Origin: Monosiga brevicollis MX1
Taxonomy: Eukaryota; Opisthokonta; Choanoflagellata; Craspedida; Salpingoecidae
DNA: 64,000 nucleotides
Assembly (NCBI RefSeq): GCF_000002865.3
Contig: NW_001865042.1
Location: 5,588-69,587, forward strand
Reading direction: 5' to 3'
The notes below the pieces were generated by a model. The model worked only from the letters and a program-made list of their open reading frames with translations, searched no databases and was not told the origin of the DNA. A program made the position numbers and the translations under genes. Each line of letters begins with the position of its first letter. Position 1 is the first letter of the stretch. Shown here one piece after another: positions 47,690 to 59,646 of the stretch.

Positions 47690-47952
47690 ACACACTTTTT
47701 TTTTTTTTTTTCTCTCAAATTTCATTTTTTTTTTTTTTTTTTTTTTTTTGTTCAACAAAATTCAAATTTTTTTTTTCCAGCACACACACGTCTCGCATCG
47801 TGCTCGTCTTCTCCGGCCGAGGGAATGGCATTGCCGCCTGCCGTGCTCAAGGTTGCCCAAAACGCCCATGCTGCTCACTCTAGCGCCGACAACATGAGCG
47901 CACGTACGTGCTTTTTGCCTCGGTCGCGTCGTCGCCAAGCGGTGATTGTTGG

Positions 47953-48013
<61 letters not shown>
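47690..48013. repeat. Poly-T tracts and (GT)n tract flanking the con80 first exon
   Basis: Two long T runs (about 47696-47711 and 47728-47750) and another at 47767-47777 precede the con80 start. (GT)n runs from 47957 to 48013 in its first intron. Confidence 0.9.
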
Positions 48014-48015
<2 letters not shown>

Positions 48016-49042
48016 CTGCTTCCACCACTACCGTCCATTCGAAACCCCTGACCCCGGGCCGGCTTTGCTCAACCCCCCATCGTGCATTCTATTCCTGTAG
48101 AGCAAACCGCTGCTTGTCTCGAAGCCGTAAGCTTTGCGCCTGTTTTAAGTCCCTTCTAGCACTTGTGTCACATTTGGAAGGCCTTGTCCCCGTGCTTGGG
48201 CTCATCTCGACTTGATGGCTCGCGCAGGTGGAGACCAACCATGCCGCCATCTTTCATATCCTGTCTGGACGGACCGTCAACATCAAAGCCAGTAAGTGAC
48301 CTTTTGTCGCCGCTCGACAAACTAGGATGGCGCCATTGCCGTCTTCTCAAGCACTGCACTCACCTGGTCTTGAATCATGATCTCGAAGCCTCCACGCTGG
48401 CCCTCCAACACATTGACCTTGCCATTAGCCATGTAGTTGAGTACGTGACACGGGCTACCTCTCACTTTTTGAAGCCACGTCACGGCTTTCCACACCACCC
48501 GGCCACTGACCATTTTTCACCTTGCTATGATCTGCTCCTTCTGCTCCTTCCCGACTGTTTAGACTCAATGACCAAGCTTTGCTTGTGGACTTGCTCCCCA
48601 CCATCTGCCAGTGGTACGTTGACCCTTGCAGGGGCGCGCTGGTTGGCTTTTGGCGTTGGACGTTGCCTCAAGTTGTTAATGCTTGACTTTGTTTAGCATG
48701 CGGTCACCGGAACGCCCGGAGCTGGCACCCTCGATGGGTGCCGTGTCCGAGCTCCTGCCAGCTTTGCAGGCGCTGCTCGAAAGCAAATATTCTCACTACA
48801 TCTCAGCCTCACTCGACGCCATTGAGGCCATGATGGACTCGCATAAGACCGTGCTCGCCGAGGCTGCCCTGCACGCTAGCATGAAGCCCGAGAACCTGGA
48901 ATCGGTTTCTCTCAGCCCCATGCTTGCCCACCTTGCTCTGATCCAACAGCGTGTTGGCAAGTTGGCCAAGCGCAGCGACGATATTGCTGAACCCAGCCAA
49001 CGGGTATACCGGCGCATTTGCAAGGTTATCGGTGACGAATAA
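47825..49042 (+). CDS. Katanin p80 con80-domain protein without WD40 repeats
   Basis: Six exons, 47825-47903, 48101-48126, 48228-48291, 48326-48440, 48563-48613 and 48697-49042, close to 226 aa. The sequence follows the con80 pattern: HILSGRTVNIKARWRHCRLL, then AISHVVELNDQALLVDLLPT, then LLPALQALLESKYSHYI, and a helical C-terminus ending VYRRICKVIGDE. In katanin p80 this domain binds the p60 AAA severing subunit (known). Animals also have a WD40-less relative, KATNBL1, which may be the closest type (inference). The ATG at 47825 is the first in frame, but transcript data could move the start. Confidence 0.75.
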
Positions 49043-49445
49043 CTCGTGTCTGTTCTCGTATCGTGTGCACATTGCCTTTTTTTTTTTTTTTGCCCGCGGC
49101 TTGTCTAGTTCTACCAAGCGTGACTCTGTCATAACCGACTTGTGCCCCCTTTCTTCCTGTGCCTACCACCCGCACCCTGCCCCTCCTCTTGCCTGCACGT
49201 CACATGTCTCTTTATCGGCAAACCCGCCCTCCACTTTGTTTTCTTTTCGTGTTTTTTCGCCTTTGCAATTGTTTTCCGGCCGTTGTGCCCCTGTCGATGA
49301 AGCGCCAGCAGAGTAATTGCTCAATTTCAAAACCAAAACTGTGCTTATTTGACAAACGCATGCGCCTCACGCCGCGTCTCAGTCGGTCAACTCGCTTAGC
49401 GAGCCATGGATGCCTTTGAGAAAGTACACGCTGAGATGAACCGAT

Positions 49446-52028
49446 CTATTCAAGTTCATCGGCGTCCTCCTCGCTGTAAAACTGCTCAAAAACATATTGT
49501 AGCACATCAAGATAAGGGGCCAGCCCTTCGACGGCTCGAAGTGGAATGGACATTAAATCAAAGGCCACAGCCGTTGGCATGTTTGGCTTGGCACTCTCGG
49601 GCTTGGGGATGCGTGGATAACGCTGCGAAAAATGCGTCAGCAGCAAAGCACGAGCCCGCGTATCGTTGGCGATTGTGATGGCCTCCTCGGTGGTGCTATG
49701 ACGCTTGCCGACGGCATCTGCCTGCAACTCAGCCTCAAAGGTGGCTTCGTGGATCATCAGGTCCACGTCAGGGCAGAAACGGGCAAAAACGTCACAGGGC
49801 CGGGTATCACCCGACCAGGTCAGCGACCAGCCGCGAGTGGAGCGCAGGCTCAGACCAGTGGCATGCCGGCAATGATTCACGGGCAGCGTCTGGAGCGACA
49901 GTTGCATCTTTGCCAAGGTGGAGGCCAGGGCGTCGCGCGTGGCCTTGACCAGACCTGAATCTTCCACTTCCGAGCTCTCGTCCTGTTGCAGCTCAGCTGG
50001 AAAGCAAAAGTCGTTCCGCAGAAAGTAAAAGTCACGTTTGGGCACAAACCCGACCGTGCGCAAGACCTTCATGATGGCCATGGGACCAACAATGCACAGG
50101 GGTGAGTTGGGCTCGCCCCGCGCCGCTCTGGCGCGCTTGCGAGCCCGCATCAAGCCAGGCATCCCCAGCAAGTGGTCAGCGTGCACGTGTGAAATGTGCA
50201 CAACTGCCAACTTGGCCAAGTGCTCTGCTTGCGCTGTGGGGCCCAGCAGACGAAGGAGCTGTGCCGTTGAGCCTTCTCCGGCGTCCATGAGCAAGGTCCA
50301 CTGCAGGGCTGCCTCGTCGTCGTGTTGGGCCACGAGCATGGAGGTGACATTACGATACTTGCTTGGCACAGCCGAACCAGTTCCTAGAAAGTGGACCACC
50401 GGATTGTTCCAGCTGGGTGTGGCGCTCGCCGAGTCTTCAAACTTGGTGGTGGGGAGGCGTTTTTGATACTCGGGCAGGGCGCGCACCAGGGCAGCGGCCT
50501 CGGCCGCCTTGACGGGCATCCAGGAACCGCGCAGGATGGCTTCACGATTCATCAACTGGCGGGCCTGCTCGGAATACCTGACGTCAGCACCATCGTTGTC
50601 CGCAAGATCTGTGGCAGTGCTAACTTCCGAGTTGGCCTCGGTGGCCTCGGTCTTGGCGCGCTTCGACTCGCGGCCCCGGTCTTGACGCGTGCGGCGCTTG
50701 TCTGAGAGCAGCCGCCGCGTATCAGAGACGTCAGCGCGAAGATAGGTGATTCGAAGGGGGTCGGAGGCCACGAGGCGGCCTTCCTGCTGCATTTGTTGCG
50801 TGCTGGCGGGGCTGAACTCTGTTGGAAGAGTGGGTACATCAAGCTGCTCGACGCCGTAGGGACGCGGAAAGACGGGTGGGAGGATGGTGTTGAGAATGCA
50901 TTGGTTGGTGGCGTTGGCTAGATGGGTGATGCGTCGATCCTGCTCGGGATCCATGACAACGTGGCGCGCGCGAGGACCAAAAGCGTTCAAAAGGTCGGCA
51001 TACTCGGGCGTGTGTACGGTGGCCCAGGCAGCCATGTGGTAGACTGTGCCATCGCGGTCCAGGCTGGCAAAATGCTCAGCCACGGGACGAAGACTATCGA
51101 GCGTCTCTGCGGGGCTGACGTCGAGGATGGCAAAGGCGGGTGGGCAGAGGGGAGGCGAGAGAACCTCGTCTGGCTGCACAATACGGCCATCTGGAACTTG
51201 CACGGCCTCGCCGCGTTTGAGTTGGCCGAACAAACGACCTGGGGGCACGCCCAAGGCCTTGGCCTTTTCAACGTCGAGGGTACCTGGCTTGTCACAAAAA
51301 TGACCAACAAAGGACAAAACACGGTCGGCGCTGCCCTCGAACGAAGGGTCAGCGCTGCGCGGTGAGGGACGAGCAAAGATGCGCATCTGCAGCTCGTCGT
51401 CGGCAAAGGTCTCGACCGTGGAAACGTCCTTGTGTCGCATGTAGTTGACGCCACAAAAGGCCTTGCCGCTTTCAAGGTATGGTCCGAGGTCCCCGGGCGT
51501 GTAAAAGTTGAGGGGCTTGGCAGGAGGACCTGCCAGGCCATAGGTCAGAGCAAACCCAAAGGCACCTCCAAGCGAGTCCCAGGCCATGCGCGTTGCCCAG
51601 ACATGCGAGCATTTCAGTGGTTTGAGCCTGGCGCACAAGCAATCCAAGAAAAAAAAAAAAAAAAAAAGGTGTTGAGGTAAGGTAAGAGCCACGCAGAACA
51701 TGGTGTGGGTGCAAGGTGCGAGCAGGAGGCGGGATGGTGGGAAGGCGAGGGACTGGGCGATGTTGACTGACTTGTACTCTAGGCAGTAGCGTTGAATGCC
51801 TTCGGGGCAGTTGAAGAGGTATCGGTTGCGATGACCCACGACGAGCACGGCGGGGGCCAGATCGACACGACAGCCGAGCTCTTGGGCAAAGTTGGACATG
51901 TCAGCGTTGAGGACGCGCGTGACCTCGAGTTTGTCAATCAGCGTCCCTCCGGCCATTCGATATGCTCGCCTCTGCACGGCCGCATCCATCAGCCCGCACG
52001 AGTGCCAGACCAGCCGCCGCCCCCACAT
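49446..52028 (-). CDS. ELAC2: tRNase Z, long form (ELAC2)
   Basis: Two exons, 52028-51772 and 51627-49446, close to 812 aa. The open frame continues upstream to 52181 but without ATG. The C-terminal half carries the metallo-beta-lactamase active site: FLGTGSAVPSKYRN, ISHVHADHLLGMPG (the HxHxDH motif), WSGDTRPCD, MIHEATFE and LLLTHFSQRYP. The N-terminal half is the degenerate lactamase fold of long tRNase Z proteins with LNADMSNFAQELG, FNCPEGIQRYCLEYK and GLAGPP. It removes the 3' trailer of nuclear and mitochondrial pre-tRNAs (known). The N-terminus (MWGRRLVWHS...AAVQRRAYR) fits a mitochondrial presequence. An acidic/basic linker (about residue 460-500) is a nuclear-signal candidate. The intron acceptor tract has a long poly-T. 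Confidence 0.93.
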   Translation of the reverse strand: MWGRRLVWHSCGLMDAAVQRRAYRMAGGTLIDKLEVTRVLNADMSNFAQELGCRVDLAPAVLVVGHRNRYLFNCPEGIQRYCLEYKSVNIAQSLAFPPSRLLLAPCTHTMFCVALTLPQHLFFFFFFLDCLCARLKPLKCSHVWATRMAWDSLGGAFGFALTYGLAGPPAKPLNFYTPGDLGPYLESGKAFCGVNYMRHKDVSTVETFADDELQMRIFARPSPRSADPSFEGSADRVLSFVGHFCDKPGTLDVEKAKALGVPPGRLFGQLKRGEAVQVPDGRIVQPDEVLSPPLCPPAFAILDVSPAETLDSLRPVAEHFASLDRDGTVYHMAAWATVHTPEYADLLNAFGPRARHVVMDPEQDRRITHLANATNQCILNTILPPVFPRPYGVEQLDVPTLPTEFSPASTQQMQQEGRLVASDPLRITYLRADVSDTRRLLSDKRRTRQDRGRESKRAKTEATEANSEVSTATDLADNDGADVRYSEQARQLMNREAILRGSWMPVKAAEAAALVRALPEYQKRLPTTKFEDSASATPSWNNPVVHFLGTGSAVPSKYRNVTSMLVAQHDDEAALQWTLLMDAGEGSTAQLLRLLGPTAQAEHLAKLAVVHISHVHADHLLGMPGLMRARKRARAARGEPNSPLCIVGPMAIMKVLRTVGFVPKRDFYFLRNDFCFPAELQQDESSEVEDSGLVKATRDALASTLAKMQLSLQTLPVNHCRHATGLSLRSTRGWSLTWSGDTRPCDVFARFCPDVDLMIHEATFEAELQADAVGKRHSTTEEAITIANDTRARALLLTHFSQRYPRIPKPESAKPNMPTAVAFDLMSIPLRAVEGLAPYLDVLQYVFEQFYSEEDADELE

Positions 52029-52198
52029 GCCCGATCCAAGCGGCAATGTGCTGGGCCGTAGCCGGGTCAGGCCTTGGCGTGGTGAGACTCTTGCCCCTAA
52101 AGCAGCAGTCAAAATGCGCAATCTCGCGGCCAACAGAGCACGCGCGACGGCTTGCCCCGATGTAAACGAGAGCCCCGCCAAAATCAGCCAGCTCGTCG

Positions 52199-52240
<42 letters not shown>

Positions 52241-52968
52241 GTCCTCGCTCGCCTGCAACAAAAATTACCACCAAGTATTTGCCATGAGTTCCCGGCTGAG
52301 AGCAGGTCCTCAGTCAACCACTGACCCTGCTCCTCCACAGCATCTCACAACGTCCGCCCTGCCATCCCGCACGGCACCGCACGGCACCGGAACATCCTCA
52401 ACGCGCTGCCATTTCTTACCGTTGCAAACACGAGAGAGAAAGAGAGAGTGTGTGTGTTTGAGTGAGAGAGTGAGAGTCACAGGGAGAGAGAATGAGAGAT
52501 GTAGAGAAAGTCAGAGGCAGAGGCAGAGGCAAAGAGAGACATATCCGCACAGCCAGAGAAACAGTAGATGCCACAACGCATACAAAGGAAAACAGATAGC
52601 AGACAGAGAGAAAGGGACCGATACAGACTGAGAGGCAGAGATAGACAGCAAACAAACAGAGAGAGAGAGACAGAGACAAACCACTGAAATTTCTGAGAGA
52701 AGAGAGAAGTGCCGTGTGTGATATGTTTTCAAAATCCCAAGTGTGTTCTTAAAAAAGAAGGATGAAATCATCTATTTTTAGCATCAGATTCATGTCAGTG
52801 ATTTTTTTTATTTTTTTTTTGATTTTTTTTTTGCGCGCGCGATCAGAGAGAGCCAGAGGCAGAGACAGAGACAGAGCCAGAGCCAGAGCCAGACGGACAG
52901 CCAGAGCCAGAGACAGACGGAGTGGGGGAGGAGCTCAATCTTTTTGGCTTCAGGGTGTGGGCGTGAAG
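52029..52968. other. Divergent intergenic region, CA and GA repeats
   Basis: Between ELAC2 (left) and the dioxygenase (right). (CA)n at 52199-52236, GAGAGA/CAGAGA-rich stretches at 52430-52680 and 52845-52920, T runs near 52805-52830. No gene supported. Confidence 0.65.
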
Positions 52969-54735
52969 ATGGTGGTGGTACCTTGTGTGGTGCGACAGGC
53001 GGCTCGTGTGGGAGTTCGACCGGGGCGGCGGGCCTTGGCTGCCGTGGCCGTACCACCCTGGCCGCAGCGTTATCAGAGGCAAGAAGATCTGCCGTTGGCT
53101 GCTCGTCTCACGAGGGCCCGGGCTGATCCGGATGGCCACGTTCATGTGGGGTGGGCTGATGGCACTGAACACAAGCTACACCGCAAGTGGCTACGTGATG
53201 TTGACCCCGCCCTCACCAATCCCACCTCCCTGCAGCGTGAAGCTACACCAGAGCAGCTCGCGGCGGCTCATGTCGCCGACGCCTGGGTGGATGACCAAGG
53301 TGCACTCCATGTAACCTTTCAGGAGTCGGATGGCCCATCTCGGGTTGTTCTGGACCAAGCCTGGCTCGCCTTGCATACCCGCGGGCAGCGCGCCACGGCC
53401 ACAAACCCCGCTCCTGCCTGGCGTCCCACTCCGGCTCCGCTTTCTCTGGCTGAGATTGAAACCCTCCTGCCCACACATCTCCCAAGCCCCGGCGACTTTG
53501 CGCCGCGCCGCATCCCGCGGTCGCAGTTGCTCGAGGACCCGCTGCCTGCTTTGACTGCAGTCCAAGAAGACGGCATGGTCATCATTACCGACATGCCCAC
53601 CTGTGATCTGCGGGACCCAGACACGTCCACGCAGCAGCCTCTCATCGAGGCCACAGCTTTGGCCATGCGCCAATTTGGACAGCTCCAGCGCACCTTCTAT
53701 TCAGATGGCCTCTGGGACACGGCACCCAAGGACGCCGCTGACGTCAACGACACTGCTTACACCAACCTGGGGCTGCCCCTCCACACCGATGCCACCTACA
53801 TGCGCGAGCCCCCGGGACTGCAGCTGTTTTGCTGCACCGCCCAAAGCTCCGATGGGGGCGCTTCACTCTTTGGCCACGTGAATCTGGTTCGCGCCCAATC
53901 TCGAATCTCGTCCCTTTCCCGACGCTGATTCTCATTCACCTGTGTACACCGCCGCTTGTCTCTCATGGCTCATAACCTCGACCAATGTGGCAGGTACTCA
54001 AGGCCTTGTACGAGCAAGAACCGGATCTCTTGACGTATTGTTTCAACACACCCTGGGCTTTCCAGGCGCTTGAAACAAACGTCCATTATCATGCCATGGG
54101 CCCAAGTATGCCAGCTGCGCGCCCCCTTTGCGACCTCATATCGCTGGATCTTTTGGGGCCTCTTCACCAACTCATCCTGCGCGTCGGTGCCCAGTCTTCG
54201 GAGCAGAAGCGCCGCAGGATGTGGTGATGCGCTTCAATCCCACGGACCGGGCAGCCATGCCACAACTCACCTTTGATGAGCTCGAGGCCTACTATCACTG
54301 CCTCGAACGGCTCACGGCCCTCTTGGCGAGTCCCAAGTTGGTCAACCGCACGCACGGCTGCCCGTGCCGCCCCGCGCACGCAACGAACCTCACAATTCTC
54401 GATATCCACCCCTTGACTCCCAGGTGTTTGTATCACAGCGAGCGCTTGGCCGTGGGCGAAATGGCCGTGATCAACAATCACAAGGTTCTCCACGGGCGCG
54501 AAGCCTTTGTGGGCCATCGAAACCTGGTTTGTGGGAGGTTCCCCAGCTTGGTTCTCTTTTACCTTCTTTCTTCATCTTTTTTTTTTTTTGAACAGTGGGG
54601 GGGTGCAAGGCCCTTTCCAGAGCTCACAGGCTTCGGCCATGGCATTAGGTGGGCTGCTACGTCACCATGGATGAATTTCAGTCGCGGTTGCGCCTGGCCG
54701 GCCCCGATCAGCACGACCCACGCCGACACGCTTGA
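52969..54735 (+). CDS. TMLHE: Trimethyllysine / gamma-butyrobetaine-type 2-oxoglutarate dioxygenase (carnitine synthesis)
   Basis: Five exons, 52969-53886, 53994-54105, 54195-54336, 54424-54526 and 54649-54735, close to 453 aa. The N-terminus (RQAARVGVRPGRRALAA) looks mitochondrial. Next is the GBBH-type N-terminal domain (VHVGWADGTEHKLHRKWLRD). The Fe/2OG core has LPLHTDATYMREPPGLQLF (HTD at about 272-274), then NNHKVLHGREAF with the distal His and FVGHRNLVGCYVTMDEFQSR with the 2OG-binding Arg. TMLHE carries HTD-x-TY-x-EP-x-G, as here, whereas BBOX1 differs, so trimethyllysine hydroxylase, the first step of carnitine synthesis, is the better call. BBOX1 is the alternative. Confidence 0.82.
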
Positions 54736-55547
54736 GCACATCAATCAAGCTGGTCGCGGGCCACCCTTGTCGTATCACGGCACCTCGAATGAACCAAGAC
54801 TGCTGTGTTTCCCCCGCCCTAGGAGCCACCTCTGTAGCTCTTCATCCGTTACCATGAAGATTTACATTAATAAATTCAGAGAGAGACGAAAAAGCAGTGC
54901 AAAGTGTATGTGAGACATGTTAACGCTTTTCGCTTTTTCTTTTGGCTCTCACGGTCCTTCAGCAGCAGCACATTTCCTGTCTTGAACAACCTTCATCAAT
55001 ACATCGGTCTTGGGGACCCCATGGACAGACCTTCTCAATCCTCAACTTAACCCAACCTCATGTCGCGTCAGGCACTTCCTGCCAAAGGTCTACGCGCCTG
55101 TTTTCAAGCTGTGTCTCTGTCAACCTCAGGCGCCAGAAAAAAAATAAAAGGTCAAAAAATGCGAGAAAATCTGAAAAAATCAACACCAACAATTCACCCA
55201 TACCTCTGCTATCACCTTGACTTTACTTGACCCTCTGGTCAACGATCCAGCCTCATCTCTGCTCGAAGAGGCCAAACCGTCTGACATCAAAACCCTTAAA
55301 AAGTTTAAATTCATTCTTTTAAAGTTTTATTCATTTTTTAAATTTTTTTTGGTTGACGCGGTGGTGACGCTGTCGAGTCCTCGAGCATTTCAAAGGGCAG
55401 CGGCCGACAGCGACGGCGACGGCGACGGCGATACAGCGACAGCGACAGCGACGGCCTTTTGAGCGCATCGCGCGTCTTTATTGTGTACATTACAAGGGGA
55501 GCTTGGGTAGGCAGTGGTCAACGTGCTCATCACTGCATCTCAACGTC

Positions 55548-58500
55548 ATGTTCGCATCGCTCAAGTCCCTCTTGGGAGGTGGCGGCGATCCCAACTTTCC
55601 ATTCGAGGTTCGAGCGTGCGAGGTAGCAGACCCGGATCGAGGCCGGTGCGCGCCGAGTCGTGGCACGTCGCGCTTAACTTATGCTTCTTGTGACCTCAGA
55701 TCAAGGATGCACATCAAGTTCAACCACCGCGATGTGTGTGGCGCCTGCATCATGGCAAGCAACGCGTAAGGCCTCTCCCTCTCTCTCCCTCTGAAGCTCT
55801 CGGCGGTTCCAAGTCAGCTCGCACCTCCACCGTCATCCCACCGGCATTTTAACGCGCTTCTTGATCCATGCAGAGTGATGGCTCGCCTGTCACCATCTTT
55901 TGTCTTGATAAGAAAGAGGCCAGCGAGGAAGAGGTTGGTGTACAAATGCCTCATGCTTTTGCCCGAGTCGTAATGTTGGCGCTGTGAGCCAACCCCTTCC
56001 TCTGTGCCGGGCTGGCATGCTCATAGCTCAAAGCCGGCTTGAACGCCGTCAAGCGCTCGCGTACGCTGCGCCACCCCAACGTTCTCAAGTTCTTGGGCAG
56101 TACCGACTCTGAAACCATGCTTGCCATGGCCACCGAGGAAGTCATGCCTTTGCAGCAGCTACTGGATGACGCTGGCGCTATCAATGATCTTGGCATCGCC
56201 TGGGGCATCCTTCAAGTCACCGTGCGTTGCCCCCATGGTCCCTTAGCCTCACTTGTGGCTTTGGCCAGTCTCGCCCTTGCCGCCAACCCTCCGCGCCCCA
56301 CCCTTATTTTAACAACTCCTTTTTTGCTCGACAGAAAGCCCTCGAGTTTTTGGCCGGTGCCGGTTTTATCCATCGCAATGTGGGCATGGGTGCCATCTTC
56401 GTCACGAGTCAGGGTGATTGGAAGCTGGTGCGTGCCCTGCTCTCCAATACCGACCTGACTTATTCCTTCTCGCCGCTCGCTGGCTTTCTATGACGTACTG
56501 GCCTTGAATGGGCGTTTCATCCAATCTCCGCACCCCTTAGGGAGGCATGGAGCTCCTCTGCACCAAGGAAACCCCGTATGAGGAGCTGGTGTGTTTGGCT
56601 CGCTCCCTTGCATGCGCACAGTCTGCTTTCAGGTTTCTTATCCAAACTCACTCCCGGAAATGATCTTGTGTTCAATAGCCCATGCCCCCCTGTCGTGTTT
56701 ATGAGCCTCCTGAGGTCATCAAGGGCCAGCACGGCCGCGGTCACGTGTGGTCTGTCGACATGTGGGGCCTGGGATGTCTCATCCACGAAGCCCATCATGG
56801 CCTCTTGGAAAATCCCGAAGAACTCAAGACCATGAGCAAAATGCCCAAAAGTATTATCCCGCACTACGCTGTCCTGATTTCCACCAACCCCAAAACTCGG
56901 CCCTCGCCTCGCGAGTTCCTCGACCAAGGTCGCGCTCCGGGCAAGTACTTTAAAAACGAGTTTATTGACGCTGTCCTCTTTCTCGAGGAACTTGCCGTCA
57001 AGGAAAAGGAGGACGTGTCCGCATTCTACGGTCAACTGCCCAAAGTTTGTTGTAGCTGCATGCTGTTTCATCGTTCTGCTTGAGGGCACGGTCATATTCA
57101 ACTGGGTTCTTCTCGCCATGTAGCTGATTGATGAGTTTCCACGCGACCTGTGCATCAAGAAGATTCTCCCTCAGCTTCTTCAAGCGTTTCAGTTTGGTGG
57201 AGCTGGCTACCAGGTGCTGGCACCCATGCTCAAAATTGGCAAGCTTCTGCAGGACGATGAATACACGGTCAGTGTAGCTTGTTCTTTTTACGCTTATCTC
57301 TCTTAGCCGATGCCTCGCATGTGCTGACTGCCCAGTCTTTTGCTTTTCTTCGTTCGTGCTTTTCCTCTAGCGCTTGATTGTACCCAATCTGGTTCAGCTC
57401 TTTGCCTCCCCCGATCGCGCCACACGCATTTCTCTCTTGAAGAAGCTGGGTGACTTTATCGGCTTTCTTAGCTCCGAAGTCATTTCAAATGACATTTTCC
57501 CCCATGTGGCGCAAGGCTTTGGGGACACAGTGCCAGCTATGCGTGAGGAAACCGTCAAGGCAATGTTGCACTTTGCTCCAAAGCTCAAGGCTGGCATTCT
57601 TGACCAGACCGTTACTAAATCCTTTCCCAAGCTTCAGGTCTGTGTCTTTGCTCCCCATGGCATGCACTGGAGGTCGCAGAGCATGTCCAGCCCGCCATGC
57701 TTTTTTTTTGTTTGAACTGCATTTCTTATTCTTATTCTTATTTTTGCAGGCGGACGAGAAGCCTGGCATTCGAACAAACACTACCGTATGTCTGGCCAAG
57801 ATTGCGCCTCATCTCAGTACCAAGACGCGCAGTGCCGTTTTGGCCTCGGCATTTCTCAAAGTATGTTTGGTCAGCTCAGACATGGGCAAGCTCCGGTCTG
57901 CACAGTATGGTTCATCTCACCTAACGGTATTTCTGCTGCGCATCATTCCTTGATCCAAAGGCGACCAAAGACCCTTTCTTGCATGCGCGAGTTGCCGGAC
58001 TCTCAGGCTTGTCCGTGTGCATCGAGTATTTTACTGCCACCGAGCTAGCCAAGCGCGTCTTGCCAATCGCTGCCCCCGCTGCTGTGGATCCAGAGGAGAG
58101 CGTTCGCATCGCCGGTATGGATGCTTTTTTTCGTCACGTTAGCACTGCACTTGCATCCCGGACGTTCCAGCGCGATGCAGACCTTACGTTTTCATCTGGA
58201 TTTGTCATGGATCAGCACTCAAGCTGCTGCGCAGCGCTCAAGACGTCCTGCAAACGAATTCGGACAGCTTGGCTGAGGTACGTAGGTGGCGGTGGTTGGC
58301 GAATCTCCAGCGTGGGCGTTGCCCAATGCTGTCTGAATGTTGGCGGATGTTTTTTCCCACTCATTCTAACGTGCGATTACTCTTTTTTTTTTTGGTTGGT
58401 TCAAAGGCGGCCAAGGTAGCCAGCGAACAGCGGGCAGCAGCTGGGGAAGCCGATGGTTTGACTGCACCTGTGGCAGGGGCGAGTGGTACAGGCGCGCAGC

Positions 58501-59234
58501 TCCTCTCATGGGCCAATGCCGCTGTGGGTCAAATATCCAAGGGCGCCGGTGCCGGCAGCGCGCCAGGCGCAAAATCTGATCAGCTTGCGTCTACGACCAG
58601 CACTCCAGCGGTAGTTAAGCCAGTCTCAGGCCGTGGCATGTCGTTGAAGGCGAACCGCTCACCGCCACAGCGTGGTGCACTGGTCGACGAAGAGGACGAC
58701 GATGAGTTTCATGATGCGTTGGGCGACGCTGAGAACGAAGACGCGGACGGATGGGAGGATGAGAAATGGGAAGATATGGAAGCTACGCCTGATGATGAAG
58801 TCGATCAAACTCAGCTGGCACGAACATCAGCTCCGGTTCCCGCCGATCGGTGGACAGCCTCGGCCGCCATCAGCACACCAGAAGCGGATGCAGATGGCTG
58901 GGGTACGGGTGATGGCTGGGATGAGGACGTGGACGTGGACGGCTGGGGTGATAGTGCTACCTCGAATGTCAAGCCCGAATCAAAGCCGGCCAAGGCGAGT
59001 GACTGGGGCAGTGACGACTGGGGGAGCGAAGCAGGCACTGCCAAGTCAATCTCTAGCGTCTCGAGCTCGGTCGATGGTGACGCAGCAGCTGAGGAGCGGC
59101 GCAAAGCACGCGAAGCACGCAAGGCTGAACGTGAGCTCCGGCGGCAGCAACAGCAAGCTGGATCGATAGCACGGAAAACGGGAGGACTGGGCGCAAAGCG
59201 CAAAGGACTGGGTGCTGTAAAGAAAGCCGATTAG
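55548..59234 (+). CDS. SCYL1: SCY1-like pseudokinase, SCYL1 orthologue
   Basis: Thirteen exons (55548-55607, 55700-55765, 55874-55933, 56027-56221, 56335-56427, 56541-56588, 56679-57044, 57124-57267, 57371-57637, 57750-57860, 57961-58114, 58216-58277, 58407-59234) close exactly to 817 aa. The N-terminal kinase fold lacks catalytic residues: HRD is replaced in [13 protein letters not shown] and DFG by GDWKLGG. The HEAT-repeat middle is highly conserved ([60 protein letters not shown]). The acidic region contains repeated DGWG/DDWG motifs. The C-terminus is a charged helix ([20 protein letters not shown]) ending KKAD, a dilysine-type COPI signal. Animal SCYL1 ends RKLD and works in Golgi-ER COPI traffic (known). 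Confidence 0.93.
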
Positions 59235-59646
59235 GTTGACGTGACGAGATGGCATTTTGTCTGTCTTGTTTGGTTTCGTTTTTTTCTTTTCTTGTTTTCT
59301 GACGCTGGTTGCGCGAGCAGTTGTGGCGCGAAAGGTGAATTTCATAGAGAGAGATAAGAATAATAAAAAAAAAAAAAAAAAAAAAGAAAGGAACATCACT
59401 GCGCGGCTGCGGTGGTGGCAACGCAATTCAAGGAGGGACTAAGGTGTCAATTAAAAGTTATCATGCGATTCAGCAATGGTCTTGGACCACTCAAAATATA
59501 ATGGAAGGAAAATTGTGGTATGCATGTTAAATCGGGGTCGGGAGGAGATGGGGTGTCTGGCGGACCAAGGCGTTTAGAAAGCGCCTGGATGTTGGTCACA
59601 GGTGACCACATGGCAAGCAGCGGGTGAGTTGAGCGAATGTCAAGGC

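Noticed and set aside
47426-47903. Fusion of the coiled-coil gene with the con80 gene
   Set aside because: The last coiled-coil exon runs into an in-frame TAG. Its only late donor (phase 2) does not fit the frame of the con80 exon from the acceptor at 47780. Two genes are simpler.
52029-52181. Longer N-terminus for ELAC2
   Set aside because: The frame is open to 52181 but begins with TTG; the first ATG in frame is at 52028 and gives a good organelle presequence.
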